A DNA stretch of 64,000 nucleotides from G965207345 sp965207345 (GCA_965207345.1 OZ242280.1:868001-932000), one strand, 5' to 3'; shown: positions 45,544 through 54,605, counted from the stretch's first letter. The notes: generated by a model from the letters alone, not told the origin. Translations and numbers: made by a program.

Positions 45544-46560
45544 ATGAATATTACGCAAGCCATTAAAAAAGTGATAAATCATGAAGATTTATCAGAAAAT
45601 GAGATGTCAGATGTAATGCAGGCGGTAATGCACGGCGAAGTTCTATCTTCGCAGCTTGGCGGATTTCTAGTAGGACTTGCAACTAAAGGTGAGGTAGTAT
45701 CAGAGATTATAGGTGCAGTGAAAGTAATGCGCATGCTTGCTACCATGGTTCAATTAAAAAGCAAAAAATATTTAATAGATACTTGTGGTACAGGCGGTGA
45801 TGGCGCGAGTATTTTTAATGTTTCAACTGCAAGTGCTTTTGTTGCAGCAAGTGCAGGTGCAGTAGTTGCAAAGCATGGTAATCGCTCAGTTTCAAGTAAA
45901 TCCGGGAGTGCTGATGTATTAGAGGTAGCAGGTGCGAATTTAAAGCTATATGCGAGAGATGTTGTAAGGAGTATTGAAAAAATTGGCGTGGGGTTTATGT
46001 TCGCACCTAATTATCATGGGGCGATGAAATATGCAGCAAGTGTTCGGCGTGAGTTAGGCGTGCGCAGTATTTTTAATATTTTAGGACCTCTCACTAATCC
46101 TGCGGGCGCACCAAATCAAGTGCTTGGTGTTTATCATAAGAAATTATTAACACCAATTTGTGAGACATTAAAGGCTTTAGGAGCGCGTCACGTGTTTGTT
46201 GTGCATTCTGAGGATGGTTTAGACGAAATGAGTATCGTAGCACCAACGCATATTGCTGAGCTAAAGAATAATCATATTTACTACCACATGATTAAACCTG
46301 AGGATTTTAATTTAAAGCACCCATCTTTAGATGAGATAAAAGTAAATAGCGCAGATGAAAGTTTGCTACTAATACGAAATGCTTTTTCTGGTAAAGTAGG
46401 CGCAGCTAAGGATATAATTGCTTTAAATGCAGGCGCTGCAATTTATGTTGCAGGTAGAGCAACAAGTTTAAGTGAAGGCATTTTACAGGCAATATCGGTT
46501 TTGGAAAGTGGCAAGGCGCAGCAAAAACTTAATCATTTTATTGATGAAAGTAAAATATAA
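45544..46560 (+). CDS. trpD: Anthranilate phosphoribosyltransferase
   Basis: TrpD joins anthranilate to PRPP in tryptophan synthesis. The 338-residue protein has the PRPP-binding motif DTCGTGGDG, the KHGNRSVSSKSGSADVLE loop, FMFAPNYHGAMK and VRRELGVRSIFNILGPLTNPA. It is of standard length with complete motifs. No other trp gene is in the window, although trpD usually sits with trpC or trpG. PRPP synthase is encoded 2 kb downstream, but this may be chance. Confidence 0.96.
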   Translation: MNITQAIKKVINHEDLSENEMSDVMQAVMHGEVLSSQLGGFLVGLATKGEVVSEIIGAVKVMRMLATMVQLKSKKYLIDTCGTGGDGASIFNVSTASAFVAASAGAVVAKHGNRSVSSKSGSADVLEVAGANLKLYARDVVRSIEKIGVGFMFAPNYHGAMKYAASVRRELGVRSIFNILGPLTNPAGAPNQVLGVYHKKLLTPICETLKALGARHVFVVHSEDGLDEMSIVAPTHIAELKNNHIYYHMIKPEDFNLKHPSLDEIKVNSADESLLLIRNAFSGKVGAAKDIIALNAGAAIYVAGRATSLSEGILQAISVLESGKAQQKLNHFIDESKI

Positions 46561-46586
46561 GAAGAACATAGTTAAAATATAAAAAT

Positions 46587-47177
46587 ATGAAAAATAATAA
46601 TAGTAAAAATTTTGATAAAAAAGAGTTTGTTAATAAGAAAAATGCCAAAAATCTAATTTGGATTGATTTAGAGATGACAGGGCTTTATCCAGAAGAAAAT
46701 TATATTATTGAAATCGCTACAATTGCGACAGATAAAGATTTAAATATTTTAGCCGAGGGCCCTTGTTTTGCTATTTATCAAAGTAGTGAAGTGCTTGATA
46801 AAATGGATGATTGGAATACCAGGCAACATACGCATTCTGGCTTGGTAGAGCGTGTTCAAAATAGTTCAGTTGACGCCCAAGAAGCACAGGAGAAAACACT
46901 GGATTTTGTGTGTCAATTTGTACCACCTAATACCTCGCCTATGTGCGGTAATAGTATTTGTTTAGATCGGCAATTTTTGATGCGTTATATGCCTAATCTC
47001 GCGCAATTTTTTCATTATCGCCATATTGATGTGAGCACAATTAAGGAATTAGTTAAACGTTGGAAGCCTAGGGCTAAAAAAGATTTTCAAAAAAAACCAG
47101 CGCATTTAGCATTATCCGATATTTATGATTCTATTGATGAATTAAAGCATTATCGCACGCACTTTATTAATATTTAA
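46587..47177 (+). CDS. orn: Oligoribonuclease
   Basis: Orn is a 3'-5' exonuclease of the DEDDh family that finishes RNA decay by cleaving dinucleotides such as pGpG. The motifs are IWIDLEMTGL (ExoI), GNSICLDRQFLMRYMP (ExoII) and HLALSDIYDSIDELKHYR (ExoIII), with RHIDVSTIKEL between. The protein is 196 residues, about 15 longer than E. coli Orn, because of an N-terminal extension of some 20 lysine- and asparagine-rich residues. The ATG at 46587 is the first of the frame; no internal start just before NLIWIDLEM is evident. Confidence 0.94.
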   Translation: MKNNNSKNFDKKEFVNKKNAKNLIWIDLEMTGLYPEENYIIEIATIATDKDLNILAEGPCFAIYQSSEVLDKMDDWNTRQHTHSGLVERVQNSSVDAQEAQEKTLDFVCQFVPPNTSPMCGNSICLDRQFLMRYMPNLAQFFHYRHIDVSTIKELVKRWKPRAKKDFQKKPAHLALSDIYDSIDELKHYRTHFINI

Positions 47178-47237
47178 GATAAGTCTTAAAATGAAGCAAT
47201 AATCATTTTTTTATCAAGTAAATAGGTATATTTTATT

Positions 47238-48077
47238 TTGTCCAAAACTTGGTTAGCGCCTGCAAAAGTAAATTTATTTTTACACATCATTTCAAGACGT
47301 GCTGATGGTTATCATAATTTGCAAACGATTTTTCAGCTTATTGACTATTGTGATTCATTATTTTTTGAAGTAACAAAAGATGGTAAAATTTTACGCACAG
47401 CAGGTAATGAGACTGTTAATATGGCTGATGATCTCATTATTAAAGCAGCATACTTACTTAAAAAAAATACTAATACTTCTTTAGGCATGCGCGTGCGTGT
47501 GTGTAAAAAAATTCCTATTGGTTCTGGTCTAGGTGGCGGTAGCTCTGATTGTGCGACCACTTTGGTTGCACTTAATTATTTGTGGAAAACTGGATTGTCA
47601 CGTTTGCAATTAGCAGAACTTAGCAGAGAGCTTGGCGCTGATGTGCGTGTTTTTATTGAAGGGTATAGCGCTTGGGCTGAGGGAATTGGTGATTTACTCA
47701 CGCCGATTGTTTTGCCACTTTATTGGTTTTTAGTGATTTATCCAAACAAGGCTATTAGTAGCAAAAAAATTTTCTCACATTCTGCGTTGACAAGCCATAA
47801 GAAACTAAGCAAAATAATTTCTTTTTGTGCGCTTGGTAAAATGGACAATGATTGTTTAAATCCTGCATTTAAATTATTACCTGAATTGCGCGAAATATTT
47901 GCTTTTTTAGCTTTGCTGGATATGCAGTTAGATAAGCCAAGAATGTCGGGCAGTGGTTCTACTGTATTTGTGATGTTTGAAAAGGAAAAAGACGCATTAA
48001 ATGCATTAGAAATTTGCCCTGGTAAGTGGCATAAATTTGTGGCGCGAGGTATCAATATTTCGCCACTTGTAGTTTGA
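47238..48077 (+). CDS. ispE: 4-diphosphocytidyl-2-C-methyl-D-erythritol kinase
   Basis: IspE phosphorylates CDP-methylerythritol in the MEP pathway of isoprenoid synthesis. The 279-residue GHMP kinase has the substrate loop LAPAKVNLFLH, DGYHNLQTIFQLIDY, the ATP loop PIGSGLGGGSSDCAT and the C-terminal motif MSGSGSTVFVMF. The start is TTG at 47238, the only start-like codon before the conserved APAKVNL. The stop is three bases before tRNA-Gln, and prs follows, a common gammaproteobacterial order. Confidence 0.95.
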   Translation: MSKTWLAPAKVNLFLHIISRRADGYHNLQTIFQLIDYCDSLFFEVTKDGKILRTAGNETVNMADDLIIKAAYLLKKNTNTSLGMRVRVCKKIPIGSGLGGGSSDCATTLVALNYLWKTGLSRLQLAELSRELGADVRVFIEGYSAWAEGIGDLLTPIVLPLYWFLVIYPNKAISSKKIFSHSALTSHKKLSKIISFCALGKMDNDCLNPAFKLLPELREIFAFLALLDMQLDKPRMSGSGSTVFVMFEKEKDALNALEICPGKWHKFVARGINISPLVV

Positions 48078-48079
48078 AA

Positions 48080-48154
48080 TGGGATGTCGCCAAGCGGTAA
48101 GGCAACGGGTTTTGATCCCGTCATACGGAGGTTCGAATCCTCCCGTCCCAGCCA
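48080..48154 (+). tRNA. tRNA-Gln (anticodon TTG)
   Basis: Cloverleaf with acceptor TGGGATG/CGTCCCA, D arm GCCAAGCGGTAAGGC, anticodon loop TTTTGAT with anticodon TTG, T loop TTCGAAT, and an encoded CCA end. The sequence closely follows E. coli tRNA-Gln. It lies between ispE and prs. Confidence 0.97.
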
Positions 48155-48293
48155 AACATTAAAATTTAAAAATACTAGTAATTGTGAAATTAGAAATCTT
48201 AATATTAAAAACAAGTGTGTTGAACAAATAAATAAGCACTAATAGTAGTTTTGTTTAATATCTTGAATGTAAATATGATTAAAATGCACTATC

Positions 48294-49256
48294 ATGCAAA
48301 CATCTTTTAGTAAAGTTAAAATATTTAGCGGTAATTCTAATCCTGAATTAGCACAAGAAATTACTGATGTATTAAGACTTAAAGCAGGCAAGGCGCTAGT
48401 TGGTCGTTTTAAAGACGGTGAATTTCAAGTTGAAATCTTAGAAAATGTGAGAGGTTCGACTATTTTTGTGGTTCAATCCACTTGTCCACCTTCTCCTGCT
48501 GATAATTTAATGGAGTTACTTATTATTGCTGATGCACTCAATCGTGCTTCTGCTAAAAAAATTATTGCGCTAATTCCTTATTTTGGCTATTCTCGTCAAG
48601 ATAGGAGAATGCGGCTTTCACGCGTGCCTATTACAGCAAAACTGGTTGCTAAAATGATTAGTAGTGCGGGCATTGATCATGTAGTTACTGTAGATTTACA
48701 TGCAGATCAAATTCAAGGGTTTTTTGATATTCCTGTTGATAATGTGTATTCTTCAGCTGTGTTGACAGATGATATTATCAAACACAATTATCAAAATATT
48801 GTTGTAGTATCGCCAGATGTTGGCGGTGTTGTGCGCGCACGCGCTATTGCAAAGCAGTTAGATGATGCAGATTTAGCAATTATTGATAAACGTCGTCCTG
48901 CGCCGAATAAAATTAAAATCATGAATGTTATTGGTCAAATTAGGGGACGTGTTTGTATTTTAATTGATGATATGGTAGATACAGCAAACACACTATGTCA
49001 AGCAGCGCAAGCATTAAAAGATGGTGGAGCAAAAGAAGTGGTGGCTTATGTGGCGCACGCAGTTTTATCAGATAATGCTGTTTCTCATATTGAGAATTCT
49101 GTACTTAGTGAGCTGGTAGTAACGAATTCTATTCCGCTTACAATACGAGCACAAAATGCAACAAAAATTAGACAACTTTCTATAGCACCGACTTTGGCAG
49201 AAGTAATCAAACGCATTCAATCTGAAGAATCAGTGAGCTCAATTTTTAGCTATTAG
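48294..49256 (+). CDS. prs: Ribose-phosphate pyrophosphokinase
   Basis: PRPP synthase makes phosphoribosyl pyrophosphate for nucleotide, histidine and tryptophan synthesis. The 320-residue protein has KIFSGNSNPELAQEI, the flexible loop YFGYSRQDRRM, the metal site DLHADQIQGFFDIPVDN, VVSPDVGGVVRARAIA and the PRPP loop CILIDDMVDTANTL. It is full length. The genes rplY and pth that often follow prs are absent; instead there is a 385-base gap before rpoD. Confidence 0.97.
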   Translation: MQTSFSKVKIFSGNSNPELAQEITDVLRLKAGKALVGRFKDGEFQVEILENVRGSTIFVVQSTCPPSPADNLMELLIIADALNRASAKKIIALIPYFGYSRQDRRMRLSRVPITAKLVAKMISSAGIDHVVTVDLHADQIQGFFDIPVDNVYSSAVLTDDIIKHNYQNIVVVSPDVGGVVRARAIAKQLDDADLAIIDKRRPAPNKIKIMNVIGQIRGRVCILIDDMVDTANTLCQAAQALKDGGAKEVVAYVAHAVLSDNAVSHIENSVLSELVVTNSIPLTIRAQNATKIRQLSIAPTLAEVIKRIQSEESVSSIFSY

Positions 49257-49641
49257 CTACAATTTTAATTTTGCATTGAGATAATTTTTACATTGATCTA
49301 AAATAAACTTAAGACTAGTATTTTTTTGGGTTGTTCTTTTAAATAATATCAACATTTTAAAATACTTTTTAAAAACACTCTCTCAATATGGAAAAATTAA
49401 TTTTTTGACAGCCTGAGTTTAAAAAGCAAGGCAATTACAAACATATATTAATTGTAATAAGATACAAAAATTTGCTAAATATAATCATCATTTGCTCTAT
49501 TTTTCCTAAAAAATATATTATTTCTAATTATTATCTAATACACTTGAATTATGTAAAAATTCCTTCTCACTCACTTAAATTTTTTTGATGTATTAATGCT
49601 GTGATAAGGTATAATAACCCTCTTACTAACTTGATCTTACT
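49257..49641. other. Intergenic region between prs and rpoD
   Basis: These 385 bases are very AT-rich and contain no open frame with recognisable protein and no convincing terminator. The right end holds the probable rpoD promoter. I see no RNA gene. Confidence 0.6.
49585..49615 (+). promoter_or_regulatory. Probable rpoD promoter
   Basis: TTGATG (49585-49590), a 19-base spacer and a perfect TATAAT (49610-49615) stand 26 bases upstream of the rpoD ATG, giving a short leader. The spacer is longer than ideal. Confidence 0.45.
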
Positions 49642-51480
49642 ATGAAATCTTTTTCTAAAGAATACAGACAGGCGATGCAAAATATTATTATGCTCGGTAA
49701 AAATCAGGGTTACCTGCTTTATAAAGAGCTTAATGATATATTGCCGAATGACTTACTCACTGAGGAGCAAATAGAGCCGATTATCGCTATTCTTGAGGAG
49801 CTAGATATTCCTGTATCCGACTCCATTCCAGATGCAGATACATTAATGATAAAAACTGGCGCTAAAGCACAAAGCAACAGCACAGAAGCAGCTTTAGCAG
49901 CTTTAGCAGCTTTGGATTCAGAATTTGGGCGTACTACAGATCCAGTGCGTATGTATATGCGTGAGATGGGTGTGGTAGGACTGTTGGAGCAAGATGATGA
50001 AACGCGTATTGCTAAAAAAATTGAACAAGGTATTTTTCAAGTAATGCAAGGCATTACCCAATATCCCAATATTGTAGTGAAATTTTTTAAAGCTTATCAG
50101 CGTTTAGAGGAAGGTAAGTGCAAAATGACTGATGTAGTTGTTGGTTACAGGGGCGATGATGTTTTATATGAAAATAGGAATGCAAATAAAGTTAAGGCTA
50201 AAGCTAATGCTGATGCAGATATAGCTAATGGAGGTTTAGCACCGGAGCATGACTTAGAACAAGAGTATATGGGGCCAGATTCTGATATTGTCTGTGAGAA
50301 AGTTGAAAAGATTAAATTTTATCAAAAAAAATATTTAGAGATGCGGGGAAAATATGGCTATGCACATGATAAAACTAGAAATTCGCTAACAAAACTTTCT
50401 AAGACGCTTTCAGAATTAAGACTATCTCCTAAACTAGTTAATGTGATGATAGCCGAGGTTAGCAAGCAATTTGACATGGTTAAAGCAAAAGAAAAGAAAA
50501 TTTTAAATGCTTGCATTGAATCAGGAATGCCCAGAAAATTGTTTTTTGAATTATTTAGCGAAAATGAAACTAATTTTGATTGGCTAAAAAATAGCCACCT
50601 GCCAGAGAATATAGCGCGCCAGTTAGCATCCAAAAAAGTGCAGCAGATTATTTATTTTGCTCAAAAATTTCTTATAGAAAAAGAAAAAGAAACACAAATT
50701 TCTACCGCAGATTTTAAAGCGCTTAATAAAGTGATGAAAAAAGGTGATCGTTATGCTAAAAAATATAAACGAGAAATGACCGAAGCAAATCTGCGTTTAG
50801 TTATTTCTATCGCTAAAAAATATGCTAATCGCGGTTTGCAGTTTTTAGATTTAATCCAAGAAGGCAATGTAGGTTTGATGAAAGCGGTGGATAAATTTGA
50901 ATATCGTCGTGGTTATAAGTTTTCTACTTATGCGACTTGGTGGATTCGCCAGGCGATTACCCGCTCTATCGCTGACCAAGCGCGCACTATTCGTATTCCT
51001 GTGCACATGATTGAAACCATTAATAAACTTAATCGTATTTCGCGTATATTACTGCAAAGATATGGTCGTGATGCTACGCCTGAGGAGTTAGCTAAAGAAA
51101 TGGAATTACCCGAATATAAAGTGCGTCGTATCCTAAAAATTGCTAAGGAGCCGCTTTCTATGGAAACACCAGTGGGTGATGATGAAGATTCTAATATTGG
51201 TGATTTTTTAGAAGATATCAATCTAGCATCGCCTGTTGATGTTGCTACCAAAGAAAGTCTAAAAGAAATGACCGATGACTTGCTCTCTAGCTTAACAGCG
51301 AGAGAGGCTAAAGTATTAAAAATGCGTTTTGGTATTGGTATGAATAATGATAATACTTTAGAAGAAGTAGGTCGTCAGTTTGATGTAACTAGGGAGCGTA
51401 TTCGTCAAATTGAAGCTAAGGCATTACACAAACTAAGACACCCCTCAAGAGCGCATAAATTGAGTAGTTTTTTAGAGTAA
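49642..51480 (+). CDS. rpoD: RNA polymerase primary sigma factor RpoD (sigma-70)
   Basis: Housekeeping sigma factor of 612 residues. Region 1.1 is visible at the start (GYLLYKELNDILP), region 1.2 as DPVRMYMREMGVVGLL, and the non-conserved region in the middle is long and acidic/lysine-rich. Region 2 reads EANLRLVISIAKKYANRG and FDLIQEGNVGLMKAVDKF-type sequence with YKFSTYATWWIRQAI, which recognises the -10 box. Region 3 is RIPVHMIETINKL and region 4 ends EVGRQFDVTRERIRQIEAKAL, the -35-binding helix-turn-helix. An alanine repeat (AALAALAALD) follows region 1.1. It is followed after 27 bases by tRNA-Ile2, the order also found at E. coli rpoD-ileX. Confidence 0.98.
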   Translation: MKSFSKEYRQAMQNIIMLGKNQGYLLYKELNDILPNDLLTEEQIEPIIAILEELDIPVSDSIPDADTLMIKTGAKAQSNSTEAALAALAALDSEFGRTTDPVRMYMREMGVVGLLEQDDETRIAKKIEQGIFQVMQGITQYPNIVVKFFKAYQRLEEGKCKMTDVVVGYRGDDVLYENRNANKVKAKANADADIANGGLAPEHDLEQEYMGPDSDIVCEKVEKIKFYQKKYLEMRGKYGYAHDKTRNSLTKLSKTLSELRLSPKLVNVMIAEVSKQFDMVKAKEKKILNACIESGMPRKLFFELFSENETNFDWLKNSHLPENIARQLASKKVQQIIYFAQKFLIEKEKETQISTADFKALNKVMKKGDRYAKKYKREMTEANLRLVISIAKKYANRGLQFLDLIQEGNVGLMKAVDKFEYRRGYKFSTYATWWIRQAITRSIADQARTIRIPVHMIETINKLNRISRILLQRYGRDATPEELAKEMELPEYKVRRILKIAKEPLSMETPVGDDEDSNIGDFLEDINLASPVDVATKESLKEMTDDLLSSLTAREAKVLKMRFGIGMNNDNTLEEVGRQFDVTRERIRQIEAKALHKLRHPSRAHKLSSFLE

Positions 51481-51507
51481 AACTAACCTTTCCTGTTTTT
51501 TGTAAAA

Positions 51508-51584
51508 GGGCCTATAGCTCAGTTGGTTAGAGCAGTCGACTCATAATCGGTTTGTCGTAGGTTCAAATCCTACTAGGCCCACCA
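51508..51584 (+). tRNA. tRNA-Ile2 (anticodon CAT, lysidine-modified)
   Basis: A 77-base cloverleaf with encoded CCA: acceptor GGGCCTA/TAGGCCC, D arm GCTCAGTTGGTTAGAGC, anticodon loop CTCATAA and T loop TTCAAAT. The anticodon CAT could mean Met, but the body (GGGCCTATAGCTC, GACTCATAATCG) follows the Ile2 type read as AUA after lysidine formation by TilS. Its position just after rpoD matches ileX in E. coli. Elongator Met is the alternative. Confidence 0.85.
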
Positions 51585-51819
51585 TTTTTATTTTTAAAAT
51601 ATTTCTGTTATCTCAATTCACAAGCAGTAAGAGATAGTTGTAATTAAATATTGTAAATTTTTATTTTAAATATTGCTGATGAAAAATATACTATAGACGT
51701 TAGAAAATATTGTATTATTATGGTAGTATATAATTTGTTTTATTTTTTCGTGTATTATGATAGAATGTTTGGAGTTTGTAGGTACAGCGAATAAGCGTTT
51801 TGATAATAGGAGATATGAT

Positions 51820-52161
51820 ATGAGAAAAGGTGTCTTTTTCACCTCTATTTTGTTGGTGTTTGGTTTATTGTCTGCAACAGTTTATGCTGATTCTGTGGCC
51901 GATGGTAAGAAAGTTGCTTTTGATAGGAAGAAAGGTAATTGCATCGCTTGTCATGCAATTTCTGGTGGTGATTTACCTGGTAATGCAGCACCGCCGCTTG
52001 TTGCGATGAAGGCACGTTTCCCAGATAAATCAGCTCTTAGAATCCAGATTTATGATGCTACCATTAAGAATCCTAATAGCTTGATGCCACCATTTGGTAA
52101 ACACGAAATTTTAACGGATAAAGAAGTTGATCAGATAACTGATTATGTTTACACATTATAA
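51820..52161 (+). CDS. soxX: Sulfur oxidation c-type cytochrome SoxX
   Basis: Small monohaem cytochrome that pairs with SoxA; SoxAX attaches thiosulfate to the SoxY carrier in the periplasm. I place the start at the ATG at 51820, with AGGAG seven bases upstream; this gives 113 residues and a clear signal peptide (KGVFFTSILLVFGLLSATVYA). The haem motif is CIACH (C41, C44, H45) and the probable axial methionine is M89 in SLMPPFGKHEIL. The longer frame back to 51757 adds residues ahead of the signal peptide and is unlikely. It is the first of five tightly spaced sox genes. Confidence 0.93.
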   Translation: MRKGVFFTSILLVFGLLSATVYADSVADGKKVAFDRKKGNCIACHAISGGDLPGNAAPPLVAMKARFPDKSALRIQIYDATIKNPNSLMPPFGKHEILTDKEVDQITDYVYTL

Positions 52162-52180
52162 CATTTGAAAGGAGGGGAAA

Positions 52181-52627
52181 ATGGATAGAAGATTATTTCT
52201 TAAAAATGCTTTGGCAAGTGGTGTAGCACTTGGTGCTGTTACAGGTGGTTTGTTAACGCCGAGTGTCTTGTTTGCAGTGAGTGATAATTTTAAGGCAGCA
52301 AATGATGTAATTGCTAGTAAGATTGCAAGTGCTAGCCCTGGTAACTTTAAATTTAAAACACCGAAAATTGCTGAAAATGGTGCAGTTGTGCCACTTACAG
52401 TGGATGCTTCTAAAATGAAAGGCGTGAGTGAAATTGCAATTTATGTTAAAAATAATGTAACACCACTTGCTTCTGTTTTCAAATTTTCAAATAATTCGCT
52501 TGGTTTTGCTTCAACGCGGGTGAAAATGGCTAAAAGCTCTGAGATAGTTGCTTTGGTGGTTGCGAACGGCAAATCTTATGCTGTGAGTAAAGAAGTGAAA
52601 GTTACTGTTGGCGGTTGTGGCGGCTAA
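52181..52627 (+). CDS. soxY: Thiosulfate oxidation carrier protein SoxY
   Basis: SoxY carries the sulfur substrate covalently on a cysteine near its end. The 148-residue protein has a Tat-type signal (DRRLFLKNALASG) and ends with the invariant GGCGG, where C146 is the attachment site. The gene is preceded by a very strong ribosome-binding site (AAAGGAGGGG), which suits a carrier needed in quantity. It sits 19 bases after soxX and before soxZ, its dimer partner. Confidence 0.97.
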   Translation: MDRRLFLKNALASGVALGAVTGGLLTPSVLFAVSDNFKAANDVIASKIASASPGNFKFKTPKIAENGAVVPLTVDASKMKGVSEIAIYVKNNVTPLASVFKFSNNSLGFASTRVKMAKSSEIVALVVANGKSYAVSKEVKVTVGGCGG

Positions 52628-52662
52628 TTTTATTGTCATTATTTATGGAGGAATGAAAGAAA

Positions 52663-52971
52663 ATGTCTAGTATTAAATTAAAGCCAAAAGCAAGAAACGG
52701 CGTTGTCGCTGTTAAGGCGCTTATCAAACACCCTATGGAAACTGGCTTGCGCAAAAACAAGAAAACGGGGGAGCCTTATCCAGCACACTATATTACTAGT
52801 TTGATAGTCAAAATTAATGGCAATACAGTTGTTGATAGTGTAGTGGGTAGTGCTGTATCTAAAAATCCTTATTTTCAGTTCAAAGTGCCAGGTAAAAAGG
52901 GCGATGAAATTAGTTTATCTTACAAAGATAATCAGGGCAATACTGATAGCCAAAGTGTTAGATCTAAATAG
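52663..52971 (+). CDS. soxZ: Thiosulfate oxidation carrier complex protein SoxZ
   Basis: SoxZ forms the carrier heterodimer with SoxY and is co-exported by hitchhiking, so it has no signal peptide, as seen here. The 102 residues include VKALIKHPMETGLRKNKKTG, PAHYITSL and FQFKVPGKKGDEISLSYKDN, all typical. A clear TGGAGGA ribosome-binding site lies just upstream. Confidence 0.96.
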   Translation: MSSIKLKPKARNGVVAVKALIKHPMETGLRKNKKTGEPYPAHYITSLIVKINGNTVVDSVVGSAVSKNPYFQFKVPGKKGDEISLSYKDNQGNTDSQSVRSK

Positions 52972-53015
52972 TTTTAAATCAGAGAAATCTAATACTTATT
53001 TAGGAGAATAAAAAC

Positions 53016-53864
53016 ATGAAAAAGATGATGATGAGTTTATTTGGTGTTGGTTTAATTGTTAGTGCGGGTTTGGTTGTGGCTAGTATGCAATCTGATAAAA
53101 GAGATTTTCAAAATTATTTTTTGAAAACTTTCCCAAATCTTTCATTCCAGGGTTTTCAGGACGGACCTTATGCTGTGGATTCTGATAAACGCTTCCAGTT
53201 TGAATCAATTATGGAGTTACCGCCATTTGAGGATTTTGTTGATAAGGGTGAAGAGTTGTGGAAAAAAAGGTTTGAAAACGGCAAAACATTTGCTAGTTGT
53301 TTTGGAAATAATGATGCCAAAGTAAGGCCAAGTTATCCACGCTGGGATAGTAAAGCAGGCAAAGTTGTAACTTTAGAGCTAGCCATTCAAGATTGCCTTA
53401 TTAAAAATAATGAAGCAAAGTGGGGTTGGGGTAAAGGAAAAATGGCGTATGTTTCTGCTTATCTAACTACGAAAGCTAATGGTCAGAAAATTAACGTGGT
53501 AGTGCCTAATAACCCTAAAGCACAGGCAGCTTATGAAATGGGTAAAAACTTTTATTATGCTAAACGTGGTCAACTCAATTTATCGTGTGCAGATTGTCAT
53601 ATTACAGCAGCGGGTAAGCGTATTAGAGGTAATGTATTGAGTCCTGCACTTGGACAAGTGACGCATTTTCCAGTATGGCGTGGTAAATGGGCTAGATCAG
53701 GAGGAGATGGTTTTGGCACGTTGCATCGGCGTTTTGGTGGTTGCAATAAGCAGGTCCGTGCGAAACCATTTAAATCACAAGGTGAAGAGTATAGAAATCT
53801 TGAGTATTTTTTGACTGCTATGAGTCATGGTATGAATTATAGTGGCACGGCTTATCGTGAGTAA
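53016..53864 (+). CDS. soxA: L-cysteine S-thiosulfotransferase SoxA (monohaem type)
   Basis: Catalytic cytochrome of SoxAX. The 282-residue protein has a signal peptide, one haem motif CADCH (C191, C194, H195) and the active-site cysteine C243 in RRFGGCNKQVRAKPF, which acts as haem ligand and sulfur-bound residue. The position of the N-terminal haem of dihaem SoxA is instead occupied by C95 and C127, which probably form a disulfide; this makes it the monohaem form. The C-terminal stretch GEEYRNLEYFLTAMSHG is conserved. It has an AGGAG ribosome-binding site. Confidence 0.96.
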   Translation: MKKMMMSLFGVGLIVSAGLVVASMQSDKRDFQNYFLKTFPNLSFQGFQDGPYAVDSDKRFQFESIMELPPFEDFVDKGEELWKKRFENGKTFASCFGNNDAKVRPSYPRWDSKAGKVVTLELAIQDCLIKNNEAKWGWGKGKMAYVSAYLTTKANGQKINVVVPNNPKAQAAYEMGKNFYYAKRGQLNLSCADCHITAAGKRIRGNVLSPALGQVTHFPVWRGKWARSGGDGFGTLHRRFGGCNKQVRAKPFKSQGEEYRNLEYFLTAMSHGMNYSGTAYRE

Positions 53865-53893
53865 TTTTTGTTAGATATCAAGGAGAAATAGGC

Positions 53894-54235
53894 ATGAATA
53901 AAAATTCATTTTTAGTTGTGATGCTTGCGTTTGCTTTTAGTTTAAATGTTTCTGCTAAGATGCAATTTTATGATAGTTCATATAATTGGAACAACGTTGT
54001 GAATAAAGAAGCATTTGTGGCAATTAGTGCAGCAAAAGCAGAAAATAAGAAAGCTAATAGGTTAGGCTTTGAGTGGCGTGATGCAAGTAAAATGCTCAAA
54101 AAAGCGAGTGCATTAGCCAAGGCAGGAAAAACAGGGGAAGCCATTAAATTGGCAAGTAAAGCAAAAAGACAAGGAATTTTAGCTCAGGAGCAATATATTT
54201 TTGCCAAAGGTGCGGGACCAGCACGCTATTTTTAA
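53894..54235 (+). CDS. soxK: SoxXA-binding protein SoxK
   Basis: A 113-residue secreted protein: signal peptide to about residue 21 (ending VSA), then a helical region containing AISAAKAENKKAN, FEWRDASKMLKKASALAKAG and AIKLASKAKRQG. This is the SoxK (SAXB) pattern; SoxK binds SoxAX and raises its activity in other sulfur oxidisers. It directly follows soxA with its own AAGGAG ribosome-binding site and ends 20 bases before a strong terminator, so it closes the operon. Confidence 0.87.
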   Translation: MNKNSFLVVMLAFAFSLNVSAKMQFYDSSYNWNNVVNKEAFVAISAAKAENKKANRLGFEWRDASKMLKKASALAKAGKTGEAIKLASKAKRQGILAQEQYIFAKGAGPARYF

Positions 54236-54255
54236 AATTATTTTTTGACAATTTT

Positions 54256-54298
54256 ACGGGCGATGTCTAGGATTTTTTCTAGGCTTGCCCGTTTTTTT
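54256..54298 (+). terminator. Rho-independent terminator of the sox operon
   Basis: ACGGGCGATGTCTAG pairs with CTAGGCTTGCCCGT around a T-rich loop (about 14 bp with one bulge and two wobble pairs), followed directly by seven T. This is the clearest terminator in the window. The 300 bases after it hold no gene and lead into the ileS 5' region. Confidence 0.85.
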
Positions 54299-54555
54299 AT
54301 AAGAAAGGAAGAATTTATATCTAGTTTAAAATTTAAAAAAATCTAGTGTGTGATTTAGGTTTTCTCTGCTAAGGCTGTTTTAGATTATTTAAAATTTTTG
54401 AGGAATTTATTTACAAACACTCGGTTTTTTTATTTTTTGTGATTATTACCTTGTTTTAAAAAATAAGCGTATTCTTTTTTAGAAATGTTTCAAATATTTT
54501 TCTTCATTTAAAATATTCCCTTTCCTTAATATTTTTCTAGTTAAACATCTCACGG

Positions 54556-54561
54556 TATAAT
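54556..54561 (+). promoter_or_regulatory. Possible -10 element of ileS
   Basis: A perfect TATAAT in CACGGTATAATGC lies 45 bases before the ileS ATG. No convincing -35 is visible at 16-18 bases. The rest of 54299-54605 is AT-rich, without a T-box or other structure I can support. Confidence 0.35.
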
Positions 54562-54605
54562 GCAAAATATTTTGGCAGTATTTTTTATTTATTATTGATT
54601 TTTTG

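Noticed and set aside
51508..51584. Initiator or elongator tRNA-Met
   Set aside because: The anticodon CAT allows it, but the body sequence and the position after rpoD fit tRNA-Ile2 better; elongator Met is kept as the alternative.
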